This document shows, piece after piece, positions 32,437 through 47,400 of a stretch of 64,000 nucleotides of DNA. Each line of letters begins with the position of its first letter. Position 1 is the stretch's first letter. The notes beneath the pieces are model-generated. The model did no database searches. It was not told the origin of the DNA and saw nothing but the letters and a program-made list of their open reading frames with translations. The stretch comes from Monocercomonoides exilis (taxonomy: Eukaryota; Preaxostyla; Oxymonadida; Polymastigidae), in NCBI GenBank assembly GCA_001643675.2, contig LSRY02000039.1:736501-800500 (forward strand), given 5' to 3'. The translations under genes were made by a program, and so were the position numbers.

Positions 32437-35400
32437 ATGCAGACCGACGCTCAAAACTCAAAAACAAAAGGATCCCAAGAGGTTAATTACTATTGCAAAG
32501 TTTTGTATATGCTATATCTAACCTTTTTTATTTCGTTTGTAGGGATCTCAGCAACAATATTCCAAAGACATTGACGAAATAATATCTCAACTTAGCGTTG
32601 GCTCAAGACATTCAACAAAACATAGTTTACGAGGAGCACCACCTCAATCGCCAACGTCTTCAGTTCGTTCAAAAAGTTACCGCAATTTGGTTTGTTTTGC
32701 TTTAATAATAATTTTTTCTAAATGTATTATTGTGATGATTTATACAGACAATCGAACAGCCTCACCCATACCAACCATCTTTAGCTAGTCCATCTTCAAT
32801 AAGCAGTAAATCCTCAGCAATTAAATCTGCGATTGATCAACACAATCACAAAAAGGGAGCTTATACTCGGCCAACGCAAGTACATGTTCAATTAGCCACA
32901 ATGGATGGGAGAAAACTTGAACATAAAACTGACAATCTCCCATTCGCAATGGTAAAATCAAAGGAAGCACTTAAAGCTGATCAAGAACGAGTGAAGTTAT
33001 ATGAATTACAAATGAAAAGAGAAAAACAGCAAGCTGAAGCTTTGGCTTTGAAAACAGAGATTCTTCAGCGAAACGAGCAAGACATGAAAATATTAAAACG
33101 CGTACGAGAAGTTGAAACATTGCTTGCTTCAATTTCAAATGCAGGAACGACTCAAAGAAAAGCAGTAATGAGGAAGAAAAAGAAAAAGCTTGGTTCAGAA
33201 TCAGCCGATTGGATATATTTTTCTGAAACCATTGAGAGCGAGAAACAGCGGGAAGCAGAGCGACTTCGCAAACTGGAAGAGCTGGAGCAAGGTCGGAAGG
33301 GAGGAGAGGACCGGGAAGGGCGCGAGTCGTTGAAGGACGCTGATACATCGACAACAGAGTATGAGACAGTATCTGAAACTGTGGAGGTATCGACAGAAGC
33401 AGAAACGGATGTGCCGAGAGAAGTGGAGAAAGAGATTGAAGTGGAAGAAGAGGTAGAAGAAACTGTCAGCGGAGATGAGGACGAAAGCGACAACGATGTT
33501 CCACCGCCTGACATACCGACCTCTTCAGACACAGACTCTTATTCCTCAATCCCTCCGCCAAGGATTCCAGGGGCAGAAGCAACTGATGGAGAAGATGAAG
33601 ATGAAGAAGGAGCGCCTCCTCCTCCTCCTATTCCACCACCGATTCCTCATTCACCCTCAGATTCTCCAACATCCTCCTCGTCTCCTTCTCCTGTTCCAAC
33701 GCCTTCTCATTCGCCTGCTCCTTTTCCACCACCGCTGCCTTCTTCTCCCTCTGCATCTTCGCTGGATGAAGAGCCATTGAAGAAGAAAGGGAAAAGAATG
33801 GTGAAAAGGAAAGTGATGAAGAAGGTTGTTGAGGTGGAGATGGTGAAGGAGAAAGTGAGGAAGATGAAGAAAGTGCACAGACAAGTGAAGAAGAAGAAGC
33901 AGAAGAAGAAGATGAGGTTGGACGACGATGCGAATGAAGAAGGGGAAAAGAAGAGCAAAAATGAATCTAATGAAGGCGATGAATGGACAATATGTTCAGT
34001 TTCAGAGGGAGAAGGAGAAGGAGAAGGAGGAGAAGGAAAGGGAATGCTGATGGATGAAGCAAATGATGAAGAGAAAGCGAAGCTGATTGAAGAGAAGGAA
34101 AAACTTGAGACCGAACACAAGCAGCTGATGGAGGAGAAGAAAGAGGCAGAGCTGCTGCTGAAGGAGAAAGAGGAAGAATGGCGAAAGGAGAGAGAAAGAG
34201 AAAGAGAACAGAGAAGATTGAGAAGAGAAGCGAAATTAGCAGAACAAGAAAGACATGCGCACGCAACTCAGGAGATAGATGCACTTTCACAGAAGATGAG
34301 CAGGAAAGAGATGGGAGAAGCAAAAGAAGCAGGAGAAGATGAGAAGAACAGCAGAAGCAGTAGGAATAGCAGAGCTAGCAAAGAGAGCGAAATGAGCAGA
34401 AAGAAAGGGGCAGAGCCATCAGCGCTTGCATTGCTGGACGAGATGCTATCACAGACACATTCAGTCGTATCATATCCAGTGAAAGGAGGGAGAAATGGAA
34501 ATATTAACAACAATAATAATGCAAATGATGAGAACTATCTCCCCAGTGAAGCAGCAGAGCTGGCATCTGCTTCTGCTTCTTTCAAACATAAAAGAACACC
34601 TCAAACTCCAATGTCCTTTGCAGACTCTGTTCTGAATTCCCCTCATCCTTCACCCTCAACCTCTTCTTTTTACAATGCTGCCTATATTTCCCCCTCATCT
34701 GGTTATTCTTCAGATGCTGCCTCGTATCATTCCTATCAAACTTATCACTCAATCTCTTCTCGTTTGTCACAGAGAAGTCGAATTTCGGGTTATTCGATGG
34801 CTTCTAAGCAGTCAGCATGGAGTGTGGCTTTGAAACCCGCAATGCCAGAGGTGGAGTGGAAGAAGAAGGAGAAAGAGGAGAAAGAGAGGCTGATGGAGGA
34901 GAAGAGGAAGCTGGAGGAAGAGCTGAGGAGAGGGAGAGGGACGATGAATGAGAAGGAGAGGGAAGAGAAGGAGAAGGAGATAAAAGATGTGTCAAATAGA
35001 ATAAAAGAAACAAGTGAGAAAGTGCTTGAAGAGGCGAAGAAGCGGGCAGAGGAGAGGAAGATGCAAGCAGAAGAGAAAAGAAAAGAGAAAGAGAGAATTT
35101 TGAAGGAGAAGCAAGAAGAGAGGAAAGAAAGGCAGTTGCTGAAGCTGAAGGAGAAGGAGAAAGGGGCAGCGAAGAGAAGAGAGGAAGAAATGAAGATGAT
35201 GGAGAAAGTGAGGGAGGAGAAGAGGAGCAAAGCAGAAGAGCAGAAGAAGAGGAAGAAGTCGGTGGAAGTGATTGAGGAGTGGTGGAAAGGGAAGATGCAG
35301 GCGAGGGAGGACGTGAAGATGCTGGAGAAGCTGAGAGAGGAGAAGAGGAAGGAGAAGGAGAAGGAAGAGAAGGAAGAGAAAGAGGAGAAAGAGGAGAAAG

Positions 35401-38400
35401 AGGAGAAAGAGGAGAAAGAAGAGGAAGAAGAAGAAGATATTCATGAAGAAGAGACGAAATCAAAGAAATCGGCAATTGTTGGATCTCCAAAAAGTGCAAA
35501 AGAGAAAGAAGCAAAGAAGAAAGATACGAAATCAAGAAAATCGAAAAAGGAAGAAAAAGAAGAGGAGAAAGAGAAAGAGAAAGAAGAAGGAGAAGAAAAA
35601 TTAAATAAAGAAATGCTTATTGAAAAAGATGAAGCAACTGTGCTAAGCGGAAAAAGCAAGCAAGAAGGAAGTGTTGAAGATGAGGAGAAGAATGAAGAAG
35701 TGAAAGAAATTGAAGAAGAAGAAGAGAAAGAGGAGAAAGAAGAAGGAGAAGGAGAAGAAGGAGAAGAAGAAGATAATCTTCCATCTATTTCTGCATCTCC
35801 AGAAATAGAAGAAGATGGACAAGAGGAAGAGGAAGAAGAGAAGGAAGAGGAAGAAGAAAAAGAAGAAAAAGAAGAAAAAGAAGAAAAAGAAAGCATGGAA
35901 AAAGTAGAACAAGATCAGAAAGAGACAGAAGAAAGAGAAAGAAGAGAAAAGGAAGAGAAAGAGAAGAAGGAAAGAGAAGAAGAAGAAAGAAAAGAAAAGG
36001 AAGAAAGAGAAGAAAGAGAAAGAAAAGAAAGAGAAGAGGAGAGAAAGAGGTTGGAAGAAGAGATAGCAGAAAGAGAAAGAGAAAGACATGAGAAGGAGAA
36101 AGAGGAAATGATAAGGCAATTGGAGGAAGAGAAAGAGAAGATAAAAGAAGAAGAGAGGAAGAAGAGGATGGAGAAGGAGAAGGAGAAGGAAAAGGAAATG
36201 CAAAGAGAGAGAGAAGAGAAAGAAAGAGCATTTATGGCGTTAGAGGAAGAGAGGCAGAGAATAAGAGCAATGTTGATGGAGAGAGAAGAAGAGAGAAGAA
36301 GGGAAGAAGAGAGGAGGAAGAAGGAAGAGGAGAAGAGGAAGAAAGAGGAGGAAGAAAGGAAAAGAGAGGAAGAGGAAGAGAGGAAGAAGAAGGAAGAGGA
36401 GGCGAGGAAGAAGAAAGAAGAAGAAGAAGAGGAAGAAAGAAGGGTTAAAGAAGAAGAGGATGAAGAACAAAGAAAAATACAAGAAGAAGAGAGAATGAGA
36501 CGAAGATTGCAGGAAGAAGAGGAAGAAGAAAGAAGAAAGAAAGCCGAAGAAGAAGAAAAGGAAAGGCAAATTAGAAGAGAAGAAGCAGAGAAAGAGGTTG
36601 AAAGAAGGAGGGAGGCAGAGAGGAGAAGAAGAGAAGAGGAAGAGGAAGAGAGAAGAGAAGTCGAAGAAAGATGGAGGGAAGCAGAAGAAGTGCTTATTGA
36701 TTTGGATTCAGAGCTGAGAGAACTGAAGGAGAAGAAGGAGAAGAGGGAGAAAAGGATGAAGGAGTTAGAAGAAGAGGAAGAGGAAGAAGAAAGAAGAAGA
36801 AGCGAAAGGGAAGCATTGAAACTTAAGCAAAGCCAGATGCTGAAGGAAGAACAGAGAAGAGAAGAGGAAGAGAGAGAAGAAATAGAAGCAGAAAGGAAGA
36901 GAATGATTGAAGATTTAGAGGCCGATACGGAAGATGAAAGAGAATGGGAGAGAGAAAGAGAAGAATATGTGAGGAAGCAGAGGAAGAAGGAGAAGGAGAG
37001 GAAGAGAAGAGAAGAGGAGGAAGAGGAGGAAGAGGAAAGAGAAGAAAGAATTGCGAAGAAGAAGAGAGAGAAAAGAGAAGAAGAGAAGAAGAGGATGATG
37101 TTAGAGGAAGCAGAAGATAAGAAATTGGAGGCTAAAGGAAGAAGAAGAATTCACACAACAATCAGCCAGAAGAGGAGGAGACAAGAAGAGCAGATCAGAA
37201 AGGAGAGGCAGAAGCAGAAGAAAGAGGCGATGGAGAGGTTGAATTCGACAATGGCTTCTTCGGCTTCTATTTCTTCCACTTCTTCTTCTAATTCCTCTTC
37301 TGCTTCTTCTCCTTTTAATTCTCCTTCATTTGCAACGCCCTCATCATCATCATCCTCTTCTTCTTCTTCTTCCATTCATGCTAGTTCACCTGGTTCGCGT
37401 TCTCCTTCCTCAACTTATTTCTCTTCTCTGCCACATATTGCACAGTTGAGCATGAATCGTTTAGAAGGCATTTCATCATCATCATCTCAGTCAACTTCTT
37501 CTTCTTCTTCATTTTCGCCTTCTTCTCGTTCATTGAATCTTCAACAACAACAGAATCATCCACAAGCAACGAGACAAGGAAGATACGGAGAAGAAGAAGC
37601 AGACAAGGTTGGAAGGTGTTTTGATGAGAGAGGAGAAGAAGAAAGGAATTCAATGAGATACAGAACACCATTGAGGTTTGAGAGAAAAGGGGAGGAAATG
37701 ATGGAAGAGGAGGAAGGAGAAGAAGGAGAGGAAGTAGAAGGAAGAGAAGGAGAAGAAGAAATAAACAAAGTGTATGAGCAACAGAGGATGGAGCAAGAGG
37801 CAGCGCTTCCCAATGAACGAATAGGAGAGAGAGGAGGAGTTATGAGAGAACACGAGATGAGGAGAAGGCCAACACTGCAGGCACAAACCTCTTCTCCTTC
37901 TCTTCTCTCGCAATCTTATCCTTCTCCATATTCTCCTTCACGCAGCAGGCATTTAGACAGCAGAACGCCATTGGGAATGAATGCATTTGGAGAAGCAGCG
38001 GGGGCTGGGGTGATGGGAGCAATGGGAGAAGGAAGAATCGGAGAGGGAAGAATAGGAGGAGCCATTGGAGGAGGAGGAACTGTGTCAGCAGGGAGTGGAG
38101 GAGGAAGTCTGAGAAGAGGGATGACAAGAGAGGCAGCAATGTCGCCGATGAGGAGCGAGATGGCGATGGCGATGGGAATGGGAATGGGGATGGGAGCAGG
38201 AGCAGGAAACAGCCCAGTGATTGGAAGAGGAGTAGGAGGAGGAGCTGGAGTTGGAGTGGGAGGAAGGATGGGAGGAATGATCAGTGAAACGAGCTCACTC
38301 ATGCACAACGACGAGATGTGGATGTACACTCCAATGATGCCATCAACAGCATCAACAGCAGCAGCAGGAGGAGGAATAGCACCTTCTCCTCTTTCGGCAC

Positions 38401-41400
38401 TTGGAGCTCTTCCACCTGCAGTGTCTCCCATCAGCGACACAGCCACGCTTGCCTCGCTGCTGATGGGCCAGTCACGCCCTCACTCGAAAGCGAGAAGAGA
38501 AGGGAAGTCGAGAAAGAGGAGCTCATATTCAACTTCTAATTCATCGGCTTCTGATTCGGGTTCATATTCTTCTTCTTCTTCGTCGTCGTCTTCGGAAGAG
38601 GCGAAGGAGAAGAGGAAGAGGAGGAAGAAGAGGAGAAGCCATTCGACTGATTCGAGTGAGGAAGAGAGGAGACGAAAGGAGAAGGAGAGGAGGAAGGAGA
38701 AGGAGAGAAGGAGGAAGCAGGAAGAGGAAGAAGCAGAAGAAAGAGAGAGGAAGAGAAAGAAGCAGAGAGAGATGGAAGAAGAAGAGGAGAAAGAGAAGAA
38801 GAGAAGAAGACAAAAACAGGAGGAAGAGGAGGAGGAAGAGAGGAGAAGGAAGAAGAGGAAGCAAGAACAAGAAGAGGAGGAAGAGAGAGAAAGGAAAAGA
38901 AGAAGGCAAAAGATGGAAGAAGAGGAAGAGGAAGAGCGAAAGAGGAGGAGGAGAAAGATGGAGTTGGAAGAGGAAGAAGCAAGAGAGATGGAGCGGAGGA
39001 AGCAGCAGCAGAGGGAGATGGAAGAGGCAGAGAGAGAAAGAATGAGGAGAGAAAGAGAACGAATGGAGCAATTGGCGTTGGAGAGAGAAAGAGAAGAGAA
39101 GAGAATGCAAATGAAGAAGGAAAAAGAGGAAGAGGAAGAAAGAGAGAGAGAAAGGGAGAGGAAGAGGAGGCAGCAAATGGAAGAGGAAGAAGAGAGAGAA
39201 AGAGAAAGGAGGAAAAAGAAGCTTTTGGAAGAGGAAGAAGAAAGAGAGAAAGAGAAGAAGAAAGAGAAGAAGAAAGATAGAGAAAGAGAAGAAAAGGAGA
39301 GGAGAGGGAAAGAAGAGAAAGAAGAAGAAGAAGAAAGAAAGAAGAAAGAAACGAAGGAAGCAAAAAAGAAACGAGGAAAGAAAGAGAAAAAATCTAAATC
39401 TCACAAACATTCATCAGAAAGTTCTTCATTGGAAGAAGAAACACACACAGAAAGCAGCGAGACGAAGACAGAGACAGAAGAAGATAGTTCGATAAGTGAG
39501 AAGAAGAGAAGAAAGAAGAAAGAGAAAGAGAAGGAGAGGAGGAGGAAGCAAGAAGAAGAGGAAGAAGAGGAAAGAGAGAGGAAAAGAAGGATGCAAAGAG
39601 AAAAGGAAGAAGAGGAGGAAAAAGAGAAGAAGAGGAAAGAAGAAGAAGAAGAGGAAGAGAAAAGGAAGAAAGAAGAAGAAGAAGAAAAGAAGAAGAAAGA
39701 AGAAGAAGAAGAGAAAGCTAAGCTCCAATCAAAAGAGGAAGAGAAAGAAGAGGATAAAACAAGCATTATTGCAATAGCTTCATTAGAGAACGAAGAGAAA
39801 CCTGAGACAGCGAAGCAAGAAGTAAATGAAAGAGAAAGAGAAAGAGAAAGAGAAGAAGGAGAAGATGAAGAGGAAAAAGACAAAGATATTTCTTCTCATT
39901 CAGATCAATTGGAAACAGAAGCATCTGAGGTTCCACCTTCCATTCCACCTATTCTTTCAGATGAAGACGAAGACAATGAAGAAGGCAATGAAGAAGGCAA
40001 TGAAGAAGAAGAAGATGATGAAAGCGAAGAAGGAGAAGCACCTATGATTCCTCCAATAACATCTTCTGCTTCTTCTGCTGCTGCTTCCTCTCCTCCTCTG
40101 ACGCCCCCGCCTATTCCGAGTCATTCATCGCATCCTTCTCAAGTGCCTGTAGAATTCCCATTGCCACTGCCAGAAGAAGATGAAGATGAAGAAGATGAAG
40201 AGGAGGAGGAAGGAAAAGAAGGAAAAGAAGGTGAAAAAGGCAAAAAGGAGAAGGAAGATGAAGAGGATGTGACAGAAGATGAAATTGAACTGGATGGCAT
40301 TGAAGAAGAACTTGTGATAGAGGAAGCCACTCCAACAGAAGAAGAGCTTGAGAAGTTGAATTCCCAACCTTCTGCTTCAACTTCTTCTTCTTCTTCTTCT
40401 GTTTTCTTGCTTCCTTCTTCTTCCTCCGCTTCATCCTCTTCTTCTAATCAACCTGCATCTCAATCTGCTTCATCATCTGCTTCAAACAAACTTGCTGAAG
40501 AACTGAAAGACAAAATTGAGTATGAAAAGGCAAGATCAAAGGAAGAAAGAGAAGGAGGAGAAGAAGAAGCCGAAGAAATCGAAGTTGATGTGCAAGACAT
40601 CAGTTTCAGTGGGGGTGATGATGAAGAGAACATGTTTGGCCAGTTTCTGGATGGAGATGAGAAGTTTTTGGAAGCAGAGATTGAGAGGGCGAATGGGCTG
40701 AGCGAAGAGGCGAGGAAGAAGAGAAGAGAAGAAGAACAACAAAGAAGAGAGCTGCAGCTGATGAATATGATTGAAGATGAGCAGAAGGCAAGGGAGAGAA
40801 TGGAGGAGAAGAGGAGGAAGAAAGAGGAGAGGATGAGGAAGAGGAGGGATGAAGAGGAGGCGAGGAGGAAAGAGAAGGAGAGGAAGATGAGGATAGAGAA
40901 TGAGAGTCTGGAGAACAGGATGATGCGGTCAAAGGAGATTGAAGCAAGGAAGATGGAGTTAGAACGAAAGGAAGAGGAGAAGATGAAGAAGGAGATTGAA
41001 GAAATGCAAAAATTGGAGGGAGAAGCGAAGAAGGAGTATTTTAAAGCAAAATATGGAGTTGAACAGAAAGAGAAGAGGGAATTATTGAAAAAATACCTGA
41101 AGGAGCAGAAAGTTGAGTGTGAAAAAAGAAAAATAAGAGAAAGAGAAGAAGAAGAGAAGGAGAAAAGAATGGAGGAAAGAGCGAAAGAAGTGAATGAGAT
41201 GATGATTGCATTGAACAGAGAGGAAGAGAGAGACAGAGGAAGGGTATTGTCAAGAGCGCAGAGGATGAAGGCAGAGATGGAGAGAGAAGGGAAGAGGGAA
41301 AGGTGCTTGATGGAGATGGAGGAGATAACAGTGAGGAGGAGGGATGCAATTGAGGAGAAGGAGAAGGAGATGGAAGAAGGAGAAGAGGGAGAAGAAGGAG

Positions 41401-44400
41401 AAGGAGAAAGTGCAGAAGGGAAAGAAGAAACAATTGAAGATATGATCAAAGAGATTGAGCAATTGGAGGTCGAAATAGAAGCAATGGACAAGCAAGAAAT
41501 GAGAGTGGCAGATGAAGTGAAGGAGAGGAAGAGGAAGAGGAAGGAGGCAGAGCGGATCAAAGTGATTAAGGGAGATCATTGGCTGAGGAAAGAGGTGGCA
41601 AGAAGAGCAGCAGACAGAGTGAAGATGAGGGAGAGGCTGATGGCGATGAAGAAGAGGGCGAAGCTGGAGACAGTGAAGAATGCGAAGTTGGAGAAGTTGG
41701 AGAAGAAAGCAGAGGACAAAGGGAAAGTGTTTGATGAAGAGAACTATATCACACTGGAGGATTTGGAGATTGAGGAAGAAGAGATTGAAGTGAGTGAGGT
41801 GGAGTTGCCGTGTGATTATGCAGAGCAGGAGGTGATGAAGCTGCAGGAGACGAGGTTGATGGAGGCTGATGCAGATGAAAGAGAGAGAAAAGGAGGAGAA
41901 GGAGAAGGAGAAGGAGAAGGAAAAGAGGAGAAGAAAGCGGAGGTGAGAGAAGAAGAGGAGGAAAGAGAATATATTAGAACGATTTCGATGAAGGAGAAGA
42001 AAGAGGAACGTGAATGCTTTGTGGAAAGAGGATATTTTGACGACTTTGAAGCATCGATCTTGAACAGCATTGAAGAGAAGAATGAAAGAGATGCTTGGGA
42101 GCATTTTCTGGACAATGATTTCTGTTCAACTTCCATTTCATCTTCCTCTTCCTCTTCTTCTTATTTCAAGAAGCATGGTCTTATCCAGCTGAATGAGCTG
42201 TTATATGCTGAGGACGGGAAGAAGAAGATGAAAGCAGAGGCGAAGAAGAAGAGGAAGCAGATGGACTCAATCGATCCAGAAGTGTGCTGTGAAGTGGATG
42301 AAGAAGATGACATGGATAATGAATATATTGATGAGTGCATAGACAGAGAAGCATTGCTGGAGTATATCTTTGGGGAGGAAGAGGACGCATGCAACAGAAG
42401 AGAAGAGAGAGAGAAGCTGGAGGACTCAGAAACATTGGAAGCGAATGTGGAAGAGGAGGATGTGGAATGGAACAAGACTGATAAGAAGATGCTGTCTGAT
42501 GAGAACGAATGGGATGTGGTTGTTGAGGAGAGGCTGAGGGAAGACGAGGAGAGGGGAAGGAGGTGGGAGAGGAGGAATAAGAAGAAGTGGAGCACGTGGA
42601 ATGAAAGCGTTGAAGAGCAGAATATGAACAGAAGTGCAAGGAAGAAGGCACAAATGGTGATTACTATCAAAATGGATGATGATGATGTGATTGAGAAGGA
42701 AAGCGCAAATGCTGAAGAAGACTTGAAAGATTCTCATTTGGAGAAAGAGGAGAAGCAACTGGATGAGACATTCATGGAAATATTGACTGCAAAGTCAGTT
42801 GCTTCTGAAGAATCTTCATCTTCTTTGTCTTCATCATCATCATCCTCTTCTTCTTCATGCTCATCATCATCATCATCTTCTTCTTCTTCTCCACAAGAGC
42901 CAACCTCATATTCCCCACTGATTGCTTTGTCTTCTTCGTATTTAAGCCAATCTCGCCTTGTTGAAGTGACTTTGCCTTATTCTCCTTCCCCATTCACTCA
43001 GTTGCATCCACCTATGCCAGATATTTCTTTCTATTTAGATGAACAATCGTCAAAGAAATTAAAGAAAGACAAGAAGAAATCCAAAAGGGGGAAGAAGTCT
43101 TCTTCTGATTACGATGAATATGACGAGGAAGACGCAGAAGACGATGCAGAAGCCGCAGGCAGCGCAGAAGAAGAGAGGCCTTTGCCTCTTCCTCTGCCTC
43201 AGAACAAAGAAGAACTCGATGTTTTCCTCGCTGCATACAGCAAAGTGCTCCGAAAAGGCGATCCAGCAGAGTGTGAGAAGATGGATGCGCTGTTCAACAC
43301 CCTCTTCTCCCACCGCTCAGCTGCTGTGAAAGTGCCTCAGTTAGAAGACAACCAGCTTGTGCGCCTGCTGATGGGTATTCTTGATCCTGATAGCGGTTCA
43401 TCATCATCTTCTTCTTCTTCTTCTTCTCCCAGTGAATGTGACGTCTTCTTCTCTCTGAGTCTGTTGTCTCGCATCCCCAGCAACCATGCGGCTTTCAAGC
43501 GATACGGTGCTGTGAAGATGCTGTGCAATTATCTATCTCACTCCTCAGGCTGCCAAGACATTCCCTTGTTAGCAGCGATGGAGATGGTGGTGTTCCTGTT
43601 CCCCAACCAGACCATTCGACAGAAGCTGCTCAGACACGAAGTGCTGCCGTTCATGAAGGAGCAGCTGGAGTCCGCACTCAACAAGAACATGGGAATTGAG
43701 GAAGTCAGATACGGTGTGGTGTTTGCAGCGATGGCAGCAGTGTTTGAGGAGGACGTGAACTACATGCAGGTGAAGCGGAGCACGAAGGAGAAAGTGAAGG
43801 AGATTAAGCGGAAGTACAGCCAGCAGACGATGGATGAGGAGGCAAAGGCGAAACAAGAGGAAGAGCTGAAAGCAGTCCAGGACGAGTTGACTGATGCGGT
43901 AACCACAGGCATTCCACGTGCTTCTCTTCTGTCAGATCTGATTGAGCCACTTCTGCTGCTCTTGCACAGCGACGAGGTGACAGAAGACATTGCGCTGCTT
44001 TCTCTGTTCACTCTGCAGCTGATGTCGAGGCAGGAGAAGTATGCAGCCGAGATGAAGGAGCGATTTGCCATACAGATCTGCCTGGATGTGGTGAGGGGCT
44101 GCGTGAATGATGCATCTTCATCACTCAACACACCTGCATCTTCTCCTCTCCTCTCTCGCTCACATTCCAGAAAGAAGTCAAGCGTTCCTTCTTTCTCATC
44201 GTCTTCACAATCATCATCATCTTCTTCTTCTACTTTCATTCCTTCTCTCTCTCTCGACTCCTTCTCATTGATGAGTCTGTCAGCTGTGTTCAACTGCCTT
44301 CTCATTCTGCTCAACATCGCCCGCTCCACTCCCTTCAACAACTTCGAATGGGACGATGCAGATGCTGTTCCTGTGCTTATGTCTCTTTCTCCTCTGTTTA

Positions 44401-47400
44401 TGAGCACTCCACCAAGAGACTTCTCAAACTTCCCGAAGTGCAACTCATTGAGAACGTATGCTGATTCACCTCCATCTGATTTATTCGCACCGCAAGCTTC
44501 AACATCATCAGTCCGTATTGTCTGCCCTCTTCTCCCTTGTGTTATATCTCCCATGCACTTTGTTGTCTGCCTTTCTCGCCTCACCCTCACCCTCCTCTCT
44601 CTCCTCTCCTGCCACCCTTCAAACATCCAGCAGCTGCAGATAGGAGGAGTGGTGAACTTGGCTGCTTCTCTGCTGGCAAAGCGCGACTCTTTCATTGTTC
44701 CTGTGCCTTCGACAGAGAAAGAAAATGAGCTGATTGAAGGATGGCTGAGGGAAGTTTACAACAATTTGCTGTATCCTTCATCGGCAGCGCAAATGAAGAA
44801 GAGGAGAATAAAAGAGGAAGAGGCAGAAGTGAAGGAGATGATGGTGATGACAAAAGCAGAGAAGGAGAAGGAGAAGGAGAAAAGTGGGGAGGAAGAGAGC
44901 GAAGATGCAAAGGATGCGATTGCTGCAATGTTGAAGGTGATAACAGACAAGAGGAAAGAGGAAGAGAGGAAGAAGGAGAAGGAGAGAGTAGCGAAGTTGA
45001 AGAAGAAGGCGAAGAAGGAGATGGAAGTTGAGGAAGAGGAAGAGGAAGAAGGAGGGAAGAAATCGAAGAAGGGAAAGAAAGGGAAGAAAGGAAAAGGAGA
45101 AGAGGAAGAAGCAGAGGTCGAAGAGGTTGAAGAAGGAAAGAAAGGAAAGAAAGGCAAAAAGGGCAAAAAAGAAGAGGAAGAAGAAGTTGAAGAGGAAGGA
45201 AAGAAATCGAAAAAGGGAAAGAAAGGAAAGAAAGGAGGAGAAGCTGAAGCGGAAGAAGAGGCAACGGAAGCTGAAGCATCTGAAGAAGGAGGAGGGAAGA
45301 AGAGCAAAAAGGGGAAGAAAGGGAAGAAAGGAGCAGAGGAAGAAGCAACTGAAACTGAGGTGGAAGAATCGAAAGGTGACAAGAAGAAGAAAGGAAAGAA
45401 GGGAAAGAAAGGAGGAGAAGAAGAGGTAGAGGTTACTGAAGCAGAAGGCGAGCCAGAAGAAGGGAAGAAGGGGAAGAAGGGTAAGAAGGGAAAGAAAGGA
45501 GCAGAGGAAGAAGCAACAGAAACAGAAGGAGAAGGAGAAGGAAAGAAAGGAAAGAAGGAGAAGAAAGGGAAGAAGGGGAAGAAAGGAGAAGAAGGAGGGG
45601 AAGTGACTGAAGCTGAAGCTACGGAAACTGAAGCATCAGAAGGAGGAAAGAAAGGAAAGAAAGGTAAAAAGGGGAAGAAAGGGAAAGGGGAAGAAGAAGC
45701 TGAAGCAACCGAAGCAGAAGCTACGGAAACTGAGGGAGAAGGGAAGAAGAGCAAAAAAGACAAGAAAGGAAAGAAATCGAAGAAAGGTGCTGAGGAAGAA
45801 GCCACTGAAGCAGAGGCAACGGAAGCTGAGACTGAAGCAACAGAAGCATCAGAAGGAGGAAAGAAAGGGAAGAAAGATAAAAAGGGAAAGAAAGGGAAAG
45901 GAGGAGGAGAAGAAGAAGCTGCCGATGCTGATGCAACTGTAGATGAAGGAGAAGGAAAGAAGGGGAAAAAGGGAAAGAAGGATAAAGAGAAGAAAGGGAA
46001 GAAAGGAGGAGAAGAGGAAGCAACAGAAGCAGAAGCAACCGAAGCAGAAGAAGGTGGAAAGAAAGGGAAGAAAGGGAAGAAGTCGAAGAAAGGAGGAGAA
46101 GAAGAGGCAACTGAAGCAGAAGGAGAAGAGGCAGAAGGAGGGAAGAAGAGCAAAAAGAGCAAAAAGGGAAAGAAAGGTACCGAAGAAGAAGCAACAGAAG
46201 CAGAGGCAACGGAAGTTGAAGGCGAAGGAAAGAAGGGGAAGAAAGGGAAAGGAGAAGAAGAGGAAGCGACAGATGCCACAGTTGAAGGAACAGAAGCTGA
46301 AGGAGAAGGGAAGAAAGGGAAGAAGAGCAAAAAGGGAAAGAAAGGAGAGGAAGAAGCAGAAGGTGAAGAAGGTGAAGGGAAGAAGTCAAAGAAAGGGAAA
46401 AAGGGAAAGAAAGGGAAAGAAGAAGAAGAAACTGAAGCAACAGAAGCCGAAGCTACGGAAACAGAAGGAGAAGGAAAGAAGAGCAAGAAAGGGAAGAAAT
46501 CGAAGAAAGGAGAAGAAACGGAGGCAATTGAAGCAGAGGCAGAAGAAGGTGATAAGAAGGGTAAAAAGGGAAAGAAAGGGAAGAAAGGAAAAGGAGAAGA
46601 GGAAGTGATCGAAGCTGAGACGGAAGCTGAAACAGAAGGAGAAGGAAAGAAGGGGAAGAAAGGGAAGAAAGGGAAGAAGGGAGAAGAAGAAGCAACAGAA
46701 GCCGAGGAAGCAAGTGGAAAGAAAGGGAAGAAAGGGAAGAAAGGAAAAGGAGAGGAAGAAGCAGAGGCAACAGATGCAGGAGGAGAAGAAGGTGAAGGAG
46801 GAAAGAAAGGGAAGAAAGGGAAGAAGGGAAAGAAAGGTGCTGAAGAAGAAGCAACTGAAACAGAAGCAACTGCAGATGAAGGAGAAGGGAAGAAGAAATC
46901 AAAGAAATCAAAGAAAGGAAAGAAAGGGGAGGAAGCTGAAGGAGAAGGAGAAGAAGCAGAGGAAGAAGAAGCAGCACCGAAGAAGAAAGGATCGAAAGAT
47001 AAGAACAAGGGCAAAGACAAGGAAAAAGAGAAAGAAAAGGAAAAAGACAAGAAGAAGAAGAAGAAGAAGAAGTCCACACCTGCCCGTTCATTGAAGAAGC
47101 CATCCACATCTGAGACAGAAGACGAAGACACTTTTGAAGGCATAGCAGTTCCGAAGGAGCTGATGAACTTGTGCACAGAACACATCACTTCTCTCCCATT
47201 GCCTGTGATGTTTGTGCATATTGCTCATTGCTGTCTGTGTATTCTGAGCAGAGTGAGTGCAGATGCTTCCTCTCAGGCAATGATTGCAGATTCGGGTGTG
47301 ATTAATGAACTGCCCCCGCTTTTGAATGAGCTGCATAAGAGAGCGAATGTGAAGATTGACCAAGAGAAGAAGAAGAAGAAGAAGATTGCAGAGGAGTTGA